NCBI RefSeq assembly: GCF_002775205.1
Contig: NC_036457.1
Span: forward strand, 2,207,001-2,271,000
From: Xiphophorus maculatus
Taxonomy: Eukaryota; Chordata; Actinopteri; Cyprinodontiformes; Poeciliidae
Reading direction: 5' to 3'
Length of the DNA: 64,000 nucleotides
Shown here: positions 38,390-51,310 of the stretch, piece by piece
Position numbering within the stretch: the stretch's first letter is position 1
Layout: each line of letters begins with the position of its first letter
Translations under genes and position numbers: made by a program
The notes under the pieces: model-generated
What the model was told of the DNA's origin: nothing
The model's input: only the letters and a program-made list of their open reading frames with translations
Database searches by the model: none

Positions 38390-38690
38390 CCAGTTTTACT
38401 GTTTCAGCAAGAAATAGGAGCTTGTTTCTAATAAATAATTCCTTAATATTGATTTTTTTTTTAAATATGCATCTTCCACTGGCAGATTATTTGACTCTTC
38501 TTGTTAAAAGTGAACAAACCTGCAAGTACATTTTATTAGTATTAAGGAATTATTTCCTTAAAACAAGCTACTATATTGTGCTGAAAAATACTTGTAGGTT
38601 AGTTTTGTCTTATTTCAATCCTACTAAGATTTTTGACTAAACTAGACCAAAAATTGTTGGTAATAGTTTGTGTTTTTGCAGTGCATTTTA
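38390..38690. mobile_element. MITE-like fish repeat, gamma copy B
   Basis: Paralogous copy of 25860-26165. It is inherited by duplication, not by a new insertion. Confidence 0.6.
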
Positions 38691-38784
38691 TTTCTAACTG
38701 TTGAAAAATGGACATCTGTTAAATTAGAAATACACAATAGTAGTGATGCCAGTAATGGTTGGTTTTGTAATCAATTCTATAGAT

Positions 38785-38983
38785 CAGTGTTTCCCAACCC
38801 TGGTCCTCAAGGCCCACTGTCCTACATGGTTTAGAGGTTTCCCTGCTTTAATGTGCCTGATTCAACTGATTGCAGCTCAACAAACGCCTGTTAATCAGTC
38901 ATCAATTGAAATCAGCTGGTCTGAAGCAAGGAAATACCTAAAACATGCAGGGCAGTGAGCCTTGAGGACCAGGGTTGGGAAAC
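38785..38983. mobile_element. hAT-type MITE, gamma copy B
   Basis: Same element and position as 26262-26460. The 71-residue plus frames across both are identical because the DNA was duplicated. Confidence 0.8.
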
Positions 38984-39359
38984 AACCAATAGAATAATAA
39001 TAATTATTATTATTGTTATTTGCGGGGACTTTCCATATAATAATAATAGATTATTCTATTACAATAGAATAATCTATTATTATTCTATTGTAATCGAATA
39101 ATAGATTATAAAAGAGTAAATTAAAATAAGAGTAAAATTATGACATAAATTCATTTTTAAATTAGAAAATTAACATTATATTTCCTAAACTGTAATACAC
39201 TGAAACATATTTACATACAAAGTTAATTGATTACGATTCTGTTTCAGCAAACCATTTCTGCTCTAGATGTTCATGTTATTTACAACATGAGGAGAAGATC
39301 ATGGAAATTTGGTGTTTTTCTGCTAAAGTTGCTTTAATGTGTAATATTGTTGATTTCCC

Positions 39360-39740
39360 GTTACCTGAGCAGAGTCATGGGAAGAGAAACCTCTCTCTCT
39401 CTCACATGCACAAACACACACACCTAGAGAAATTTAGAGAGAGACCAATTAACCTGACAGTCATGTTTCTGGACTGTGGAAGGAAGCCGGAGAACCCGGA
39501 AAGAACCCTCACATGCACAGGGAGAACATGCAAACTCCATGCAGAAAGACCCTGGGCTGGGATCGGAAAGAGAGACATTTTTGCTGCACTGTTTCCCAAC
39601 CCTGGTCCTCAAGGCACACTGTCCTACATGGTTTAGAGGTCTTCCTGCTTTAATGTGCCTGATTCAACTGATTGCAGTTCAACAAACACCTGTTAATCAG
39701 TCATCATTTGAAATCAGCTGGTTTGCACCATTCCGGCAGT
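39360..39740. repeat. Truncated alpha block after gamma B, ended by a MITE copy
   Basis: The start gagtcatgggaagagaaacc and the SINE segment repeat the gamma-alpha junction seen at 26850. After agagacatttttgctg the alpha text stops. A partial hAT MITE (gtttcccaaccctggtcctc, 39588-39735) follows, so the exon-1 part of this alpha copy is missing. Confidence 0.75.
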
Positions 39741-41005
39741 GCATAGAATAATCTACAGTATAGATTATTCTGACGACCAATCAATTAATGAGTTAAAAAA
39801 AATTACACATTCTGCAAATTTTTCATTTACTCTCTCTTTCATTTATGTTCTTTCACAGTCTGGAGTTTGATTTTTCCAGGTTTGGATTTGTAAAATATTT
39901 GATATTCATGTCCAAACCTTTTGCTGTGAGGGCCAAAGTTAAGTTTAAGTCACAAAAATTATGCTTTTTTAATAACCTATTTTATTTTCATTCAGTGCTG
40001 CATCCAAAACTCTTAATGAAAAGTTAAGTGGAAGAAAAAAAAGTGGTAGAGACTAATGAGAGGTGAGCACCTTTTAGAAGGTGTTTTGGATTCCCGACTT
40101 AAATTTAAAATCTACAGAAATGATAGATTTTGTTGGGTATGTAACATGTTAACGTCTCAAGTCTTTCTGGACTTTTTTAAATGATCGTTTCCAGTAGCAG
40201 AATTAAGCAACTAAATTAAAACCTAAAAATTAAAACATTGTCTGCTACAGATTACCCAGATATTTATTTAAAATTCAATATCAGCAGATGTTTTTTGTGC
40301 AGTTCTTGTCTTTAATGCGTATTTATTTACCCCCTTCCTTTATTTACCTGTAAAGTCCTTCAAATTACCTCTTATGTCAATTACAAAATGCTCAAATGAA
40401 CACATTTATTACTTAAACTTACATAAACAGTATACATTTTATTTCATTTACAGTGGAGTAAAAAACATAGTTTATTGTAAGGAGGCTGTTGGGTTTTATG
40501 AGCAGATAGTTAAAAATAAAAAGGTACGATAAAAAGGCAAAATCCAACATTCAGTAAACGTTTAGTGAAGATTTCAACAAATAAACATGTAGGAACTGTG
40601 GTCTCAAACAAAAGACCAACTCGCAGACTGTTTTACAAAGAAGGGAGCATCCACAACCTCACTCCTTAAGGCTCTTTATGAAGGACATTGGATTCTTCAA
40701 TAAATTCATTTACAAGATGTTTCACGTTCCATCATGTTGAAACTGTACTAACAAAATCCTTAATGGATGTGCTTTGTCATAGGGTTAGGAACAGATGCAT
40801 TTACAGAGATAACAATGAAATTTCAATAATATCTATCAATTTAACTAAGACATTTTTATTTAATGTATTTAAAGGGGACACATTGTGCAAAATCACTAAA
40901 AGAAAACCCACAAACGCTTAAGAAAAATAAAAATCTGCAATAAGTTGATGCTTTTTATGTCTTAAAAATACATTTCAAAAACAAGTCACATTTCACTGGC
41001 ACTAC
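39740..41005. other. unc93a 3' flank, no gene seen
   Basis: AT-rich sequence downstream of the unc93a stop. Candidate minus-strand polyadenylation signals occur (for example tttatt on the plus strand at 40855-40860), but which is used cannot be judged. Confidence 0.4.
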
Positions 41006-41008
41006 GTG

Positions 41009-41090
41009 GTTACCTAGCAACCTGCGCAGAGCCCAGCCCATTACCTAGCAACCCGCGCAGAGCCCCGCCCATTACCTAGCAACCCAGGGG
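41009..41090. repeat. Three X-box-like repeats, 31-base period
   Basis: gttacctagcaac (41009), attacctagcaac (41040) and attacctagcaac (41071) are spaced 31 bases apart, with cgcgcagagcc-type spacers. The first matches the RFX X-box consensus. It lies about 330 bases beyond the unc93a stop. It is the reverse-oriented relative of the repeats at 23448 and 63301. Confidence 0.7.
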
Positions 41091-41414
41091 GAGCTACAGA
41101 CTGTTTGCTCATACATAGACTTATTCTAACCTGTTCAAGGGAGCATAATGTTTCACCTTTAAAGATTAAAAACATTAAAAATCAGTTTGTGATGTCAGTT
41201 TCTGCTTTTAACTTAACGTTACATTTTATATTCTGACATTTGTTCTGGTTTTAGCAGTGCAAAAAAAGTCCAGAAAACCAACAAGAAGAGGTCTATTTAA
41301 GAAAAAGTAAAGGCTTTCTACCTTTTTATAGTTATTTTACTTTTTTTTATCAGTTTCAGTTGCAGGAGTTGTGGATTAGCAGTCAAAGAAGGAAACAATA
41401 AAATGGCAACACGT

Positions 41415-44400
41415 CTACATCCAAGTCTGACTAATGATGCCCGCTTCCTCTGCTTTGTTTTTAGGATTCTCATAGGTGGCCTGTTCAATGGGCTGGGTGG
41501 GATTCTTGTACTCGTAGTACTCCACTACGGGGTAGGTGATCATGCTAATCACCAGAACAGCCAGCACAATGTACAGTTTATACTCCACGCACAGGAAGGT
41601 GCTGTAGGCGAAGGCGATGACGAAACCAAGCGACTCCCACATGCGGTAGTTGGCAAAGGCGGCCTCCTTGTCCCGCGGGAAGAGGACGCCATAAAGAGCT
41701 GCAACAGAGCGGGCGACAGATCAGTTTGAAGGTAGGCTCAGCTGTTTTTATCGTTAATCTTGTGCACATGCAGTTGAAACCAGTTTTGTAGAAGTATGTT
41801 TAATCCTTGGGAACAATTTCCAGAAGCCTAAAGGTGCCACATTCATTAGTTCAAACATTTATATGCAAATCTAGACGTGATGTGAATGTCCAACCATCAT
41901 ACTGTCCAAGAAGGAGACGGGTTTTGATCAGAAATGTGCAGATTGACCCCCAGAACTAAAGCTAAAAACATTGTGAAGAATCTGGCTAAAGTTGGTAAGA
42001 CTGTATCAATATCCAAGTTAAAACTTGTCAAGTACCAATATGGGCTAAATAGCCTCTCCATAAGGAAGAAGCCACGACTCCAAATGTCCACAGGGACAAA
42101 AATCTTCATTTTTGGGGACATGTTTTGTGGTCTAATGATACTAAAGTGGAACTTTTTGGGCTTAATGACCATCGTTTAATTTGGAGGAAAAACCGGGACA
42201 CTTGTACCATCGTAACTGTGATGTATGTTGGTGGAAGTATCATGTTGTGCGTCTGCTTTGCAGCAGGAGGAACTGGTGCACATCATAATATGGATGGCGT
42301 CATGAGGAAAAAACATTGTGTAGAAATATTGAAGCAACTACTGAAGACATCAGCCAGTTTATAGGACAAGGTTTTTGTAAAATGTTTATCAGTAAAATTG
42401 AAAATTAGTTCCTGTAAAACATCTCACAGATTTCTACATGAGCAGTAAATGTCATTTAGGTACCAAACAGGACAAATTACAGCTGTTGAATCTGAAACTA
42501 TAATTAGTTCGGTAGAAAACAACAAATATCATTAGGTCAAACTGCTTCTAGGTTCCTTCCAGGTGTTTTTTCCTGCTTTCTGAGCATGAAAGCATCAAAG
42601 CAGAGATTTTCGGTTTTTCTTACCATTAGTCTGAGTTTGCCAGATGGCGTCCGCCATACCCCACAGAGCGGGAAAAACGAAAAACACAGGCAGCTGGTCA
42701 GGATGAGGCCTCCAGAACAGGAGGGCGATGATGCAGGACAAGTTGGTCGCCCCAGCTGAAAACAGATGATTCCTCTGGTTACAAACATCTATGGCTGCCG
42801 ACCTTTAACCAGAGGCGGCACTACTTCAATATACTTTTACTCAAATAAAAGAAAAAATTAAACATGTTTGTTCTTTATTCGGTGGGTAGAAAATCCTGAA
42901 TTTTTTCTCAGTTAGCGATACTTCATAATAAAATTATTCAGATAAAATGTACAAAGTAGTAAAAATACTCCTAAGAGGTTTTTTTCCTTCCAAAAAGTTA
43001 CTTTAGTAAATGCAATTAAGTAAATGTAAGTAGTTACTTTCCAACCCTGTCTATAACCGGCTTTTTCACCGCAGTCTGATTAGCACAATTCCAATATTTT
43101 CACTAAATAAAATACAATAAAATAAAAACAAAACCGGTCCAGTGCCACTTCCATATGTGGTGCTAAGTCAGCACTCATTACTGTATGAACATTTAAAATG
43201 ATCCATAAACGGTTTAATCCATTATTACTTCCATAAACAATGCGCTTCTGTGTGACGTGATGTTCATCTTCTGCGCATGCGGGCCGCTTTGTACAGAAGC
43301 ATCATTTTCTAGCAGTAAGAACGACGACGCCAAAGAACAAAAAAAAAGATCGGGACTAAACATTAAGACATGCTGTATGAACGTATCCTTATATAAACAG
43401 TTTACATATAAGGAAATTAGTTTGTACCAAAGAAGAAGAGGGCGGCCCTTCCGGTGTAGCGAGCGATTCTCCCAAACAGGAAGGAGGAGAGCGAATTAGT
43501 CGCTCCGAAGCACATCATCACATAACCGACATAGTGGATCCCCAAAGCACAAGTTACGTAGTTCTGCGAAGAGAGGCAGCAAAACGGGTTCACATCTCAC
43601 AGTTGGTTGATGAAACGTCAACAAACTCAAAATGGCAGCAGATAGTTGGAATATTTTTGTAAGATATTCCTACTTTTTTCGCTTCGAAGCGAAGGCATTT
43701 GAGTAAACCTCCAAAAGGTTTACTTAATATTCTCACTTTACAACTCTAAACTTTATTGTATTTTGGGGGATTTTATGTGATGTTATTCTGGACTGGAAGA
43801 AAAAGATGCTATATGCTTTAAGAATCTTTTTAATAATAAAAATCTGAGACTTAGAATTACATTTGTAATGTCAACGGGGATCTATGATGCAAAATTAACA
43901 TTTTGCACCTTTTTGTAATTCCACTTGGATCTCAGCTGCTTCTAAAAACAGTCCAAGCACTTAAAAAAAGATACCAAGCTGTTTTCTGGCAATACATTAA
44001 TTCTGTTTGCTGACTGGAAGATGAGCCATTTCAAAAACCCATAATTGTTGAGTCATATTTGAGCAGTGGACCAACCAGTGACGCTAGGTAATGATGCTTT
44101 CTCATTCTAGCACCAACTTGATTTTTATTTTTTTGTTTTATGTGTCCTTACTTTGGTGTACTCCCCGGAGAGGAAGCTCTGCTCGAAGCCGCTGTAGATG
44201 GTGAGCGGGATGAGTGTCAGGAGCCTCCAGTCCTTCAGCAGCCTGAACGTGGCCAGGAACGTGTGGCAGAACGGTTCCCGGTTCCCCCGAAACTGGCTGG
44301 TCTGCTGGTGGTCGATGTTGTCCAGAAATATCGACACGATGAGTATCGCTAGAACGCCAACCCCTACGAGACAAACATCTCGCCGACTCAGATTTAAGAC

Positions 44401-47400
44401 TCCATTCAAAAGAAATGTAGAAATTTTGTCCGTGTAAATTTGCACTTCCACGATATACGCTCATGCCTTTGCTAGCTAGGCATCGGAAGTTGTAGATGGA
44501 TTTCACCACACATGCACATGCCCCAAAAAAAAAATAACTGTCTCACAATTCACACACAACACAAGAATCAACAAACTGGCAAAAAAAAAAACAGTATTGA
44601 AGTTAAGAAGTCGGAATATTAACATGGCGAAGCACAAAGATATTTAGAGAAGAAGATCAGGACCACTGGAAAAACAAATTATTTTTTTCTCAGAATTCTG
44701 ACTTTATTTTCAGAATTCTGACTTTATTCTAAGAATTTTATTTATTTTCAGAATTCTGACTTTTTTCCTCATAAATTATTTTTCTCCCTCAGAATTCTAA
44801 CCATATTTTCAGAATTTACCTTTTTCTCAGAGTTCTGACTTTTTTCTCAGAATTATGCGTTTTTCTCTTTTTTATAGAAATAATTTTCCATAGACATTGT
44901 TTGCAATAGCTCTTAGAATAATTGCAAGCGTTACTTTCCATAACACCATTTTTAATTTTTGTTTGAAGCTCTATATCACAGGTGTCAAACTCCAGTCCTC
45001 GAGGGCCGCTGTCCTGCAGTTTTTAGATGTGCCACAGGTACAAAACATTGGAATCAAATGGCTTATTTACCTCCTCCTTGTGTAGATCAGTTCTTCAGAG
45101 TCTTAATGACCTAATTATTCTATTCAGGTGTGGTGCAGCAGAGGCACATCTAAAAGTTGCAGGACTCCGGCCCTTGAGGACTGGAGTTTGACACCCCTGC
45201 TCTATATGTACCATTAATGTTAGACTCAGCCTTACTTGTGTTTTGTAAAATAATCCACCACATCTGGCTACTGTTGATGCGAAGAGCGCGGCCATTTTGA
45301 CACGCGAATTCCGCATTACAATCGTAACTTGGTATAGTCGGAGTTGCTTCCAAATTCCCAGTTGATTTTACTGACTGGGAAGTTGAAGTTTCTCGGTTCC
45401 AAGTACAACTGGAATGCAACAGCAAAATGAAATGAAGATGTCTATGTGTGTCTCTAACTTTTGCGTGACAGAAGAATCAAACAAGAAAAAATAAATAGTC
45501 CCACCAAGGTAAAATCCAAGTATTTAAGGCCAACTTACATTTTCAAAGTAATTTTGGACAATTTAAAACCTTTTCTAGGATGCATGGACACCCTGTCAGA
45601 TTTTATCTAGTCAAACTGCAACCAAAGCAGTTTTGTGAGGAAGAACAAAACTCTAAAATTACCAATGTAGCACCCGAGAAGCGTCCACACAAGCTTCTGT
45701 GCAGGTCTGCTGGAGGTACTGTTGCTGCTGCTGGTATTGATAGTGATTCCACAGCCAAATGCTCCACAGGTGCTTAGAACGTCCTCTGGAATGTCGGCTG
45801 GAAAAAATAAACACATGCAAATGTTAAATACACCAAGAAAATAGAGAAAGCAAAACTTTCAGAGATGTTGGTTTCCACTGCTTTTTAGGGATTATTTAAG
45901 GGGAACTGTTGTCTTTGTGAGTCTTTGTCTATTTTTCCACTTGTGTTTTAAGGTGATGGTGGTGGACAGGAAGAAAATAAAACAGGAATGTGGTTTCTGG
46001 AGAAACTCGTCAGTTAATCATTTATAAACTGATAAGAAAGCATTTAAACCAGGATGGTAACTTTGTGTGTGCACCATGCAATGACCTTCAAGAAACAACT
46101 GTTGATGCTAAATAATCTGGGAAGTGTCATGAGGTAGTTGGCATAAGAGGGAAACTATTAGAATGAATACTGTTATTGTCAAAAGTCAGAAATTACAAAA
46201 AGCCAAGAGCAGTGGTGGGCATTGCTAGCTAAAACGTTAGCTGCACTAACCCTAAAGCATTAAATATAAACATTAGTTCAGCTAATGCTAAAATACTACA
46301 CCAATAAAGTATTTAGCAGAAGCCAATGATAGAGCGATACACTAACACAGTGTTTAGCTAAAGCTATTGCTAAAGCACTACACTAACACAGTAGTTAGCA
46401 AAGCCTAATGCTAAAGCGCTACGCCAACGCCAACACAGTGTTTAGCTAAAGCTAATGCTAAAGCACTACGCTAACACAGTATTTAGCAAAGCCTAATGCT
46501 AAAGCGCTACGCCAACGCCAACACAGTGTTTAGCTAAAGCTAATGCTAAAGCACTACGCTAACACAGTATTTAGCAAAGCCTAATGCTAAAGCGCTACGC
46601 CAATGCAGTAGTTAGGAGAAGCTGATGCTAAAGCGCTACACTAACACAGTGTTTAGCTAAACCTAATGCTAAAGCGCTACACCAACACAGTATTTAGCTG
46701 AAGCTAATACTAGAGCGCTACACCAACACAGTAGTTAGGAGAAGCTAATACTAGAGCGCTACACCAACACAGTAGTTAGGAGAAGCTAATGCTAAAGCGC
46801 TATACTAACACAGTGTTTAGCTAAAGCTAATGCTAAAGTGTAATCTCAGCTTGTTTGTAAGCCTCTAACTTGACTAATCCGGCTGACATTAAGCTTTACT
46901 GGATCGTCTACTTACAGATGTTGGTGTCCTGCCCAAAGATGAGCGACGACATCAGGTTTCCCCAAACTGCAGATGACTGGAAGATGAAGAAGAAGATCCC
47001 AAAGTAGTGGTTGACCACATCAGCACCCTTCTTATTGTGCTTGGCGGCTTGCACATTCCCAGAGATGGTCAGGTAGGTGCATTTAGCCGACCACAGAGGG
47101 GATCCGCCCAAACCCAGGATGAAGGAGGTTGGGATGAGGGTGTACCTGCAGGTAGCATCTTAATTTATCCACATGTTGGTAATTTTGTTTTTTGTTTTTC
47201 TCAGAAATGCTAAATTATGCTTTTTCTTTGAATTCAGAACATAGTTACTCGATTGTGCTATAAAATGATATGATGTGGCTGGAAAACACATAACAGCGCC
47301 TCTTTAAAGATAATTTTCTACTTTTTTCTAAATTCCCACAAATTTGTTTTATTTTTCTGTTGTTTCTGTCTCCAGTGTGAATTGAAAAAAAAGTTCATTT

Positions 47401-49056
47401 ATAAAATGGAAAAACTTTCTTGTTTTAAATAAAATCATCTGCCAAGATCTTTTTGATCAATATTAAAGAAATACCTACCTAAAAACAGGTGCCTATGTAT
47501 TGCTAAAAAGTAATATTTATATGTTAGTTTTGTTTTATTTTAATTGTACTAATATATTTGCACTAGAAACTAAACTAAAATACTTGGTGAGATTTTGTGT
47601 CTTTGCAGTGAAGGATAATTTTAGCGCATAACAAGTTGTTGCTCTAGACTTGTCAGTCAGATCCGAGTGACATTTCTGCCCAAAGAATGAGCCAGATATT
47701 ATTTAAAACTCGGCTCTTTACCATCCAGGGTAGAGGTTTCCGAATGAGTAGGACACGTAACAGACCATTCCCACGACGATGGTCCATTTACAGCCCAGGT
47801 TTTTGATCATGATGGGCGGCAGGAACATGGAGGAGATGATGATGCCGGCGTAGATGACGCTCAGGGATGCAACGCCCATCCCCTGCGCCGCATTCAAGCT
47901 GCTCTGCACAACACAAAAATAAAATAATAATCAGAAACCAATCAGTTTTTAAAGGAGGCAACAGGTTTTTATTTAAATGTAACAATATGTGCTGGAATAA
48001 CACTTAAAATCCCAATAATCTGCACAATTTTAGTGCATATGAGTCTACAGCGTTACCCTTACCCTAATCTTAACCCTAACCAAAATTCAATTCACACTGT
48101 GGTCCTAAATCTGACCCCTGACCCAAAAACAGCGTTTCCCCTTGTGGTGACCAGGCTTCGGTCCCCACAAAGAGCAGTGTGTCCCCACAACGTAGTATAT
48201 GTCAGGAAAATGGTCCCCACAAGTTATTAGAAACAAACGCACACACACACACACACGTAGGGAGAATTTAGAGAAACCAATTAACCTGACAGTCATGTTT
48301 CTGGACTCTGGGAGGAAGCCGGAGAAGCCGGAAAGAACCCACGCATGCACAGGGAGAACATGCAAACTCCATGTAGAAAGACCCCGGGCCGGGAATCGGA
48401 CCAAGAACCTTCTTCTTGCTGCTAGGCAACAGTGCTACCAGCTGTGCCACTGTGCCACCTATAATACTTTAATTAATACAATATTAAAAATCCCAATAAA
48501 ATACAAAAAAAAATTTAATTAAACAATACTTCATTAATCCCAAAGGGAAATTTAATTAAATTAAACTCATTTTTATTAGTAATGTGACAAAATATTAAGA
48601 GTATTAATAATTTTACATTTAAATGTGTATTTAATAAAATATCTTACTTGGCCCATCAATATTTTTTCCGGCTCTCTGGTCTGAAACCACTCAGTATTTT
48701 GAACTTAAAGTAAAAGTTTAAGCAAAATAATTTATTTTTCAGATTAAAGTTAAAGATTTGTATATTAAATACATCATAAAGTGCCACTTTCTGACATTTT
48801 TACTCTGCAATTTATTCATATATTGTGACAAACATGGTTTTTATGATTATTTAGCCTTAGAAATCCATTCTTTAATAAATGAGCATTAATTAAAATTGTA
48901 ATTTTTTTAGCATTTTTGAATTAAAATTCAACATTTTAGCACCAGTAGAGCTTTTTATCTGCTTACCTGTAAGCTCTGCAGGCCTCCATAAGCCGTGAAC
49001 AGAGACAGAAATCCAATGGAGACCACCAACACATTCTTAAAGTTTCGGCTGATCAT
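41415..49056 (-). CDS. unc93a: Protein unc-93 homolog A, eight coding exons
   Basis: Exons, in transcript order, are 49056-48967, 47903-47722, 47145-46916, 45797-45663, 44363-44152, 43563-43428, 42755-42624 and 41698-41415. The introns are GT-AG with matching phases, giving 466 codons and a TAG stop, close to the usual length of about 460. Family landmarks include MISRNFKNVLVVSIGF with FTAYGGLQSLQ, SVIYAGIIISSMFLPP, GGSPLWSAKCTYLT, YFGIFFFIFQSSAVWGNL, FLSGEYTKNYVTCALGIHYVG and ALWGMADAIWQTQTN. The protein is a multipass membrane protein of the UNC93/MFS-like family with about 11-12 helices. An NTSSSNSTSS segment offers two N-glycosylation sequons in a presumed luminal loop (exon 4). Its physiological role is poorly defined. 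The introns hold a Tc1 relic, a hAT MITE and two minisatellites. No disabling lesion was seen. The exon 6 donor (gtacaa) is weak but keeps the phase. Confidence 0.95.
41895..42365 (+). pseudogene. Degenerate Tc1-like transposase relic in unc93a intron 7
   Basis: Plus-strand text follows a fish Tc1 transposase gene, for example actaaagtggaactttttgg, then ggtggaagtatcatgttgtg and ctttgcagcaggaggaactgg-type words. Translation needs several frame changes and crosses stops. The frames at 41934-42179 and 42125-42364 are pieces of it. It is inactive and antisense to the host gene. Confidence 0.65.
42820..43050. repeat. TACTTGAGTAA-type fish repeat in intron 6
   Basis: Contains ggcactacttcaatatactt and tttactcaaataaa at the left, and taagtagttactttccaacc at the right. 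This resembles a larger copy at 58600-59130. No coding capacity is present. Confidence 0.5.
44680..44875. repeat. Minisatellite of CAGAATTCTGACTTT units
   Basis: About eight imperfect units of roughly 20-25 bases, each with the palindromic core cagaattctg, in intron 4-5 of unc93a. Confidence 0.85.
44977..45199. mobile_element. hAT MITE in unc93a intron with 8-bp target duplication
   Basis: 223 bases with inverted ends (gtgtcaaactccagtcctcg and gaggactggagtttgacacc). The octamer ctctatat flanks both sides (44969-44976 and 45200-45207). It has the same length and closely related ends to the MITE at 28037-28259. Confidence 0.9.
46225..46850. repeat. GCTAAAGC minisatellite in unc93a intron 3
   Basis: About fifteen imperfect units of roughly 41 bases built from acagtgtttagctaaagcta and atgctaaagcgctacaccaa. 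A higher-order duplication of about 88 bases is visible between 46430 and 46600. It lies wholly between exons 3 and 4. Confidence 0.9.
47410..47610. mobile_element. Partial MITE-like repeat in unc93a intron 2
   Basis: Contains gttagttttgttttatttta, a tactaatatatttgcac segment and the terminal gtgtctttgcagtga. It is the right half of the repeat seen at 25860-26165. Confidence 0.5.
48050..48470. repeat. GTCCCCACAAG repeat plus SINE segment in unc93a intron 1
   Basis: Same pair of repeats and order as at 28262-28702: telomere-like ccctaatcttaaccctaacc, the ggtccccacaa unit, a CA run, then the tRNA-like SINE (48262-48462). This shows that alpha copies 1 and 2 include part of intron 1. Confidence 0.75.
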
Positions 49057-49330
49057 GATGGTCTTCTTCTTCTTCTTTTTTTTTTAAATAAAAATAAGAC
49101 AGTGAAGCTTTTAAAAAAACCAAAAAGTCCCGGTGGGATTTAATTTAGCCGCTCTGCTCAAGAGCAAAGTCAGAGGAAGGCTGCTTATGCTGCAATGATT
49201 CTGCCTCTGATAAAGTTGTACAGTTAAAATAGCTCAGGACAAAGTCCAACACTCTACCCCCCCCACACACACTCATATGACACACACACACGCACACACA
49301 CTCATATGACACGCACACACACACACACAC
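49057..49330 (-). promoter_or_regulatory. unc93a 5' untranslated/proximal upstream region
   Basis: Directly upstream of the start codon is a poly-pyrimidine/AT tract, then a conserved stretch (ccgctctgctcaagagcaaa, ggctgcttatgctgcaatga) present in all three alpha copies. CA-rich repeats bound it at 49260. No TATA element could be fixed. The start was chosen because the family N terminus begins here. Confidence 0.45.
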
Positions 49331-50499
49331 ACACCATTTAAAAGGTTTGATCCCTGCTGATTACTTATCACCATCTAAATCTGTCATAAAAATCTTTTCT
49401 GTTCCTTCCCTCTCTTTTATTTGTAAAGATGTTTCATTTAAAAGCTTTAAAATTCAGATTTGCGTGTTTTTGTTGTTTTTTTTTTAACAACAAATCAGAA
49501 ATATGTGATTTCTGATCATAAGTAACGTCAATTGCCCATTTGGGATACAAATATATTTGAATCTACATATAAATATATATATAAACTTTAAAGGTAAAGT
49601 CCGATACTTGTGGAGGAAGTGGCAGTGAGCAAAAGTTTACAGCACGTGGATCTTTTTACAGGAACGCCAACTCAGTTTTACAATGCAACGTGTTTACAGG
49701 AATGAAACAAACTTTGATGTTTTTCACCAGGATTCAAAGTCAGTCAGATTCCAGGTGAACGCCTCGCATATCAACTGACCCATTTGATAAAAACTGGACT
49801 GGGCAGTAAGAGAAAAGATGACATATTTTAAATGAAACCTAATCAGTAATGTTATCAGTAAAGTTGGAGTTTATTAATATAGCTGCTCGTGTTGGGAATA
49901 TAGTATTTTTGGTTTAAAACTGACTAACATTTATAGTTATTTATGATTTAATTAACTTTGAGGCATGTAGACATGATGTTGCCAGTTTGGTGATTTAGTG
50001 TGGTTTTTTTTTTAGCACTTTTTGAATTAAAAAATTCCAAAGTTTGTTGGAATATAAATTAGACAAATTAATTGGTAATTTCATTTTTACCAATTAAATT
50101 TAATCGGTAAAAATAAATCTTACAAAATAAACTTTATTGTTCATATTTTCCTAGTAGAGTTTTGGGTTTGACAACTACATTCAAATTTCCAAGGTTACAT
50201 TTTATTTTCCCATTAGTTTCATGTTTTATGTAACTAATGTTTTATATTAGTTATATAGAACATTATATTTTATATATAACTAATATAAAACATTAGTTTC
50301 ATGTTTTATATAACTAATGTTTTATATATAACCAATATAAAACATTATATTTTATATATAACTAATATAAAACATTAGTTTCATGTTTTATGTAACTAAG
50401 ACAATAATACGGTCTGAAAGTTTGGTTTCAGTCCGTATAAGAAATTCTTCAAGGTTTCGAGGATTTTAGTTTTTTTAAATAACTAGCTTTTATCTATGG

Positions 50500-51310
50500 A
50501 GTCTATGGAGTTTACAAACTACATATTTAGCTCATAGCGAATATTTAGTCTATTAACTAAGCTTCCTAACCAACTATTTAGCTTGATTATAATTGGCTTT
50601 CAACTACGTATTTTGTGTGTAGCTAAATATTTAGCTTGTTAACTAAATGTTTGCAAGCTAAATATTTTTGTTTGCAAGCTTATTTAACCAGCTTTGGAGC
50701 TAAATATCTATCTTGCAAAAACTATTTTACTTGCCAACAATATGTATTTAGTTAGGAGCAAATTATTTAGCTTGATAGCCGTATGTTTAGTTAGTCAATT
50801 AAATATTTTGTTTAGAGCTAATTATTTGGCTTGATGGCCACATATGTAATTAACAAGCTAAATATTTAATTGACAAGCGCAGCTAAACAACTTTGAAATT
50901 ATTTAGCATGTTAGCTGTAAATTTAGTTAGCAAGCCAAATATTTTTTAGAAAGCTTAGTTAACAAACTTTGAAGCAAAAATATTTAGCTTGCTAACTCAA
51001 TATTTTGTTTGGAGCTAATTATTTAGCTTGTTGACTACATACGTAGTCAACAAGCTAAATATTCAATTGAGAAGTTTAGTTAAAAAGCTTTGAAGCTAAA
51101 TATTTAGTTTGCTAACTAAATATTTAGCCTCCTAGCTAAATATTTTAACAAGTTAACTAGTTTGTTTGCAAGTTTAGCAAACAAGCTTTGAATCTAAATA
51201 TTGAACATGCTAATAAAATATTTAGTTTGGATCTAAATATGTAGCTTGATAGCTAAATGGTTCATTTGCAAGCTAAATATCTTGTTAGCAAGCTTAGTTA
51301 AGTTGGAGCT
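50500..51310. repeat. Degenerate AT-rich tandem repeat, copy 2
   Basis: Shorter partner of the array at 31935-32950, with the same aaatatttagcttg and ctaactaaatatt words. Confidence 0.85.

Larger units (their letters stand above)
34010..39360. repeat. Segmental duplication block gamma, copy B
   Basis: Paralogous to gamma A and C. It starts with aagggaagatttaaaataaa, loses about 1.1 kb relative to copy A at the hAT insertion, and resumes at ttgcataataggttccc (35955; A 23650). It then runs collinear with A to the alpha junction at 39360. Copy-specific insertions are the hAT and the SINE. Confidence 0.9.

Noticed and set aside
46225..46850. Regular repeats that might suggest a CRISPR array
   Set aside because: The units are contiguous and imperfect, with no unique spacers, and lie in a vertebrate intron. 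It is a minisatellite.
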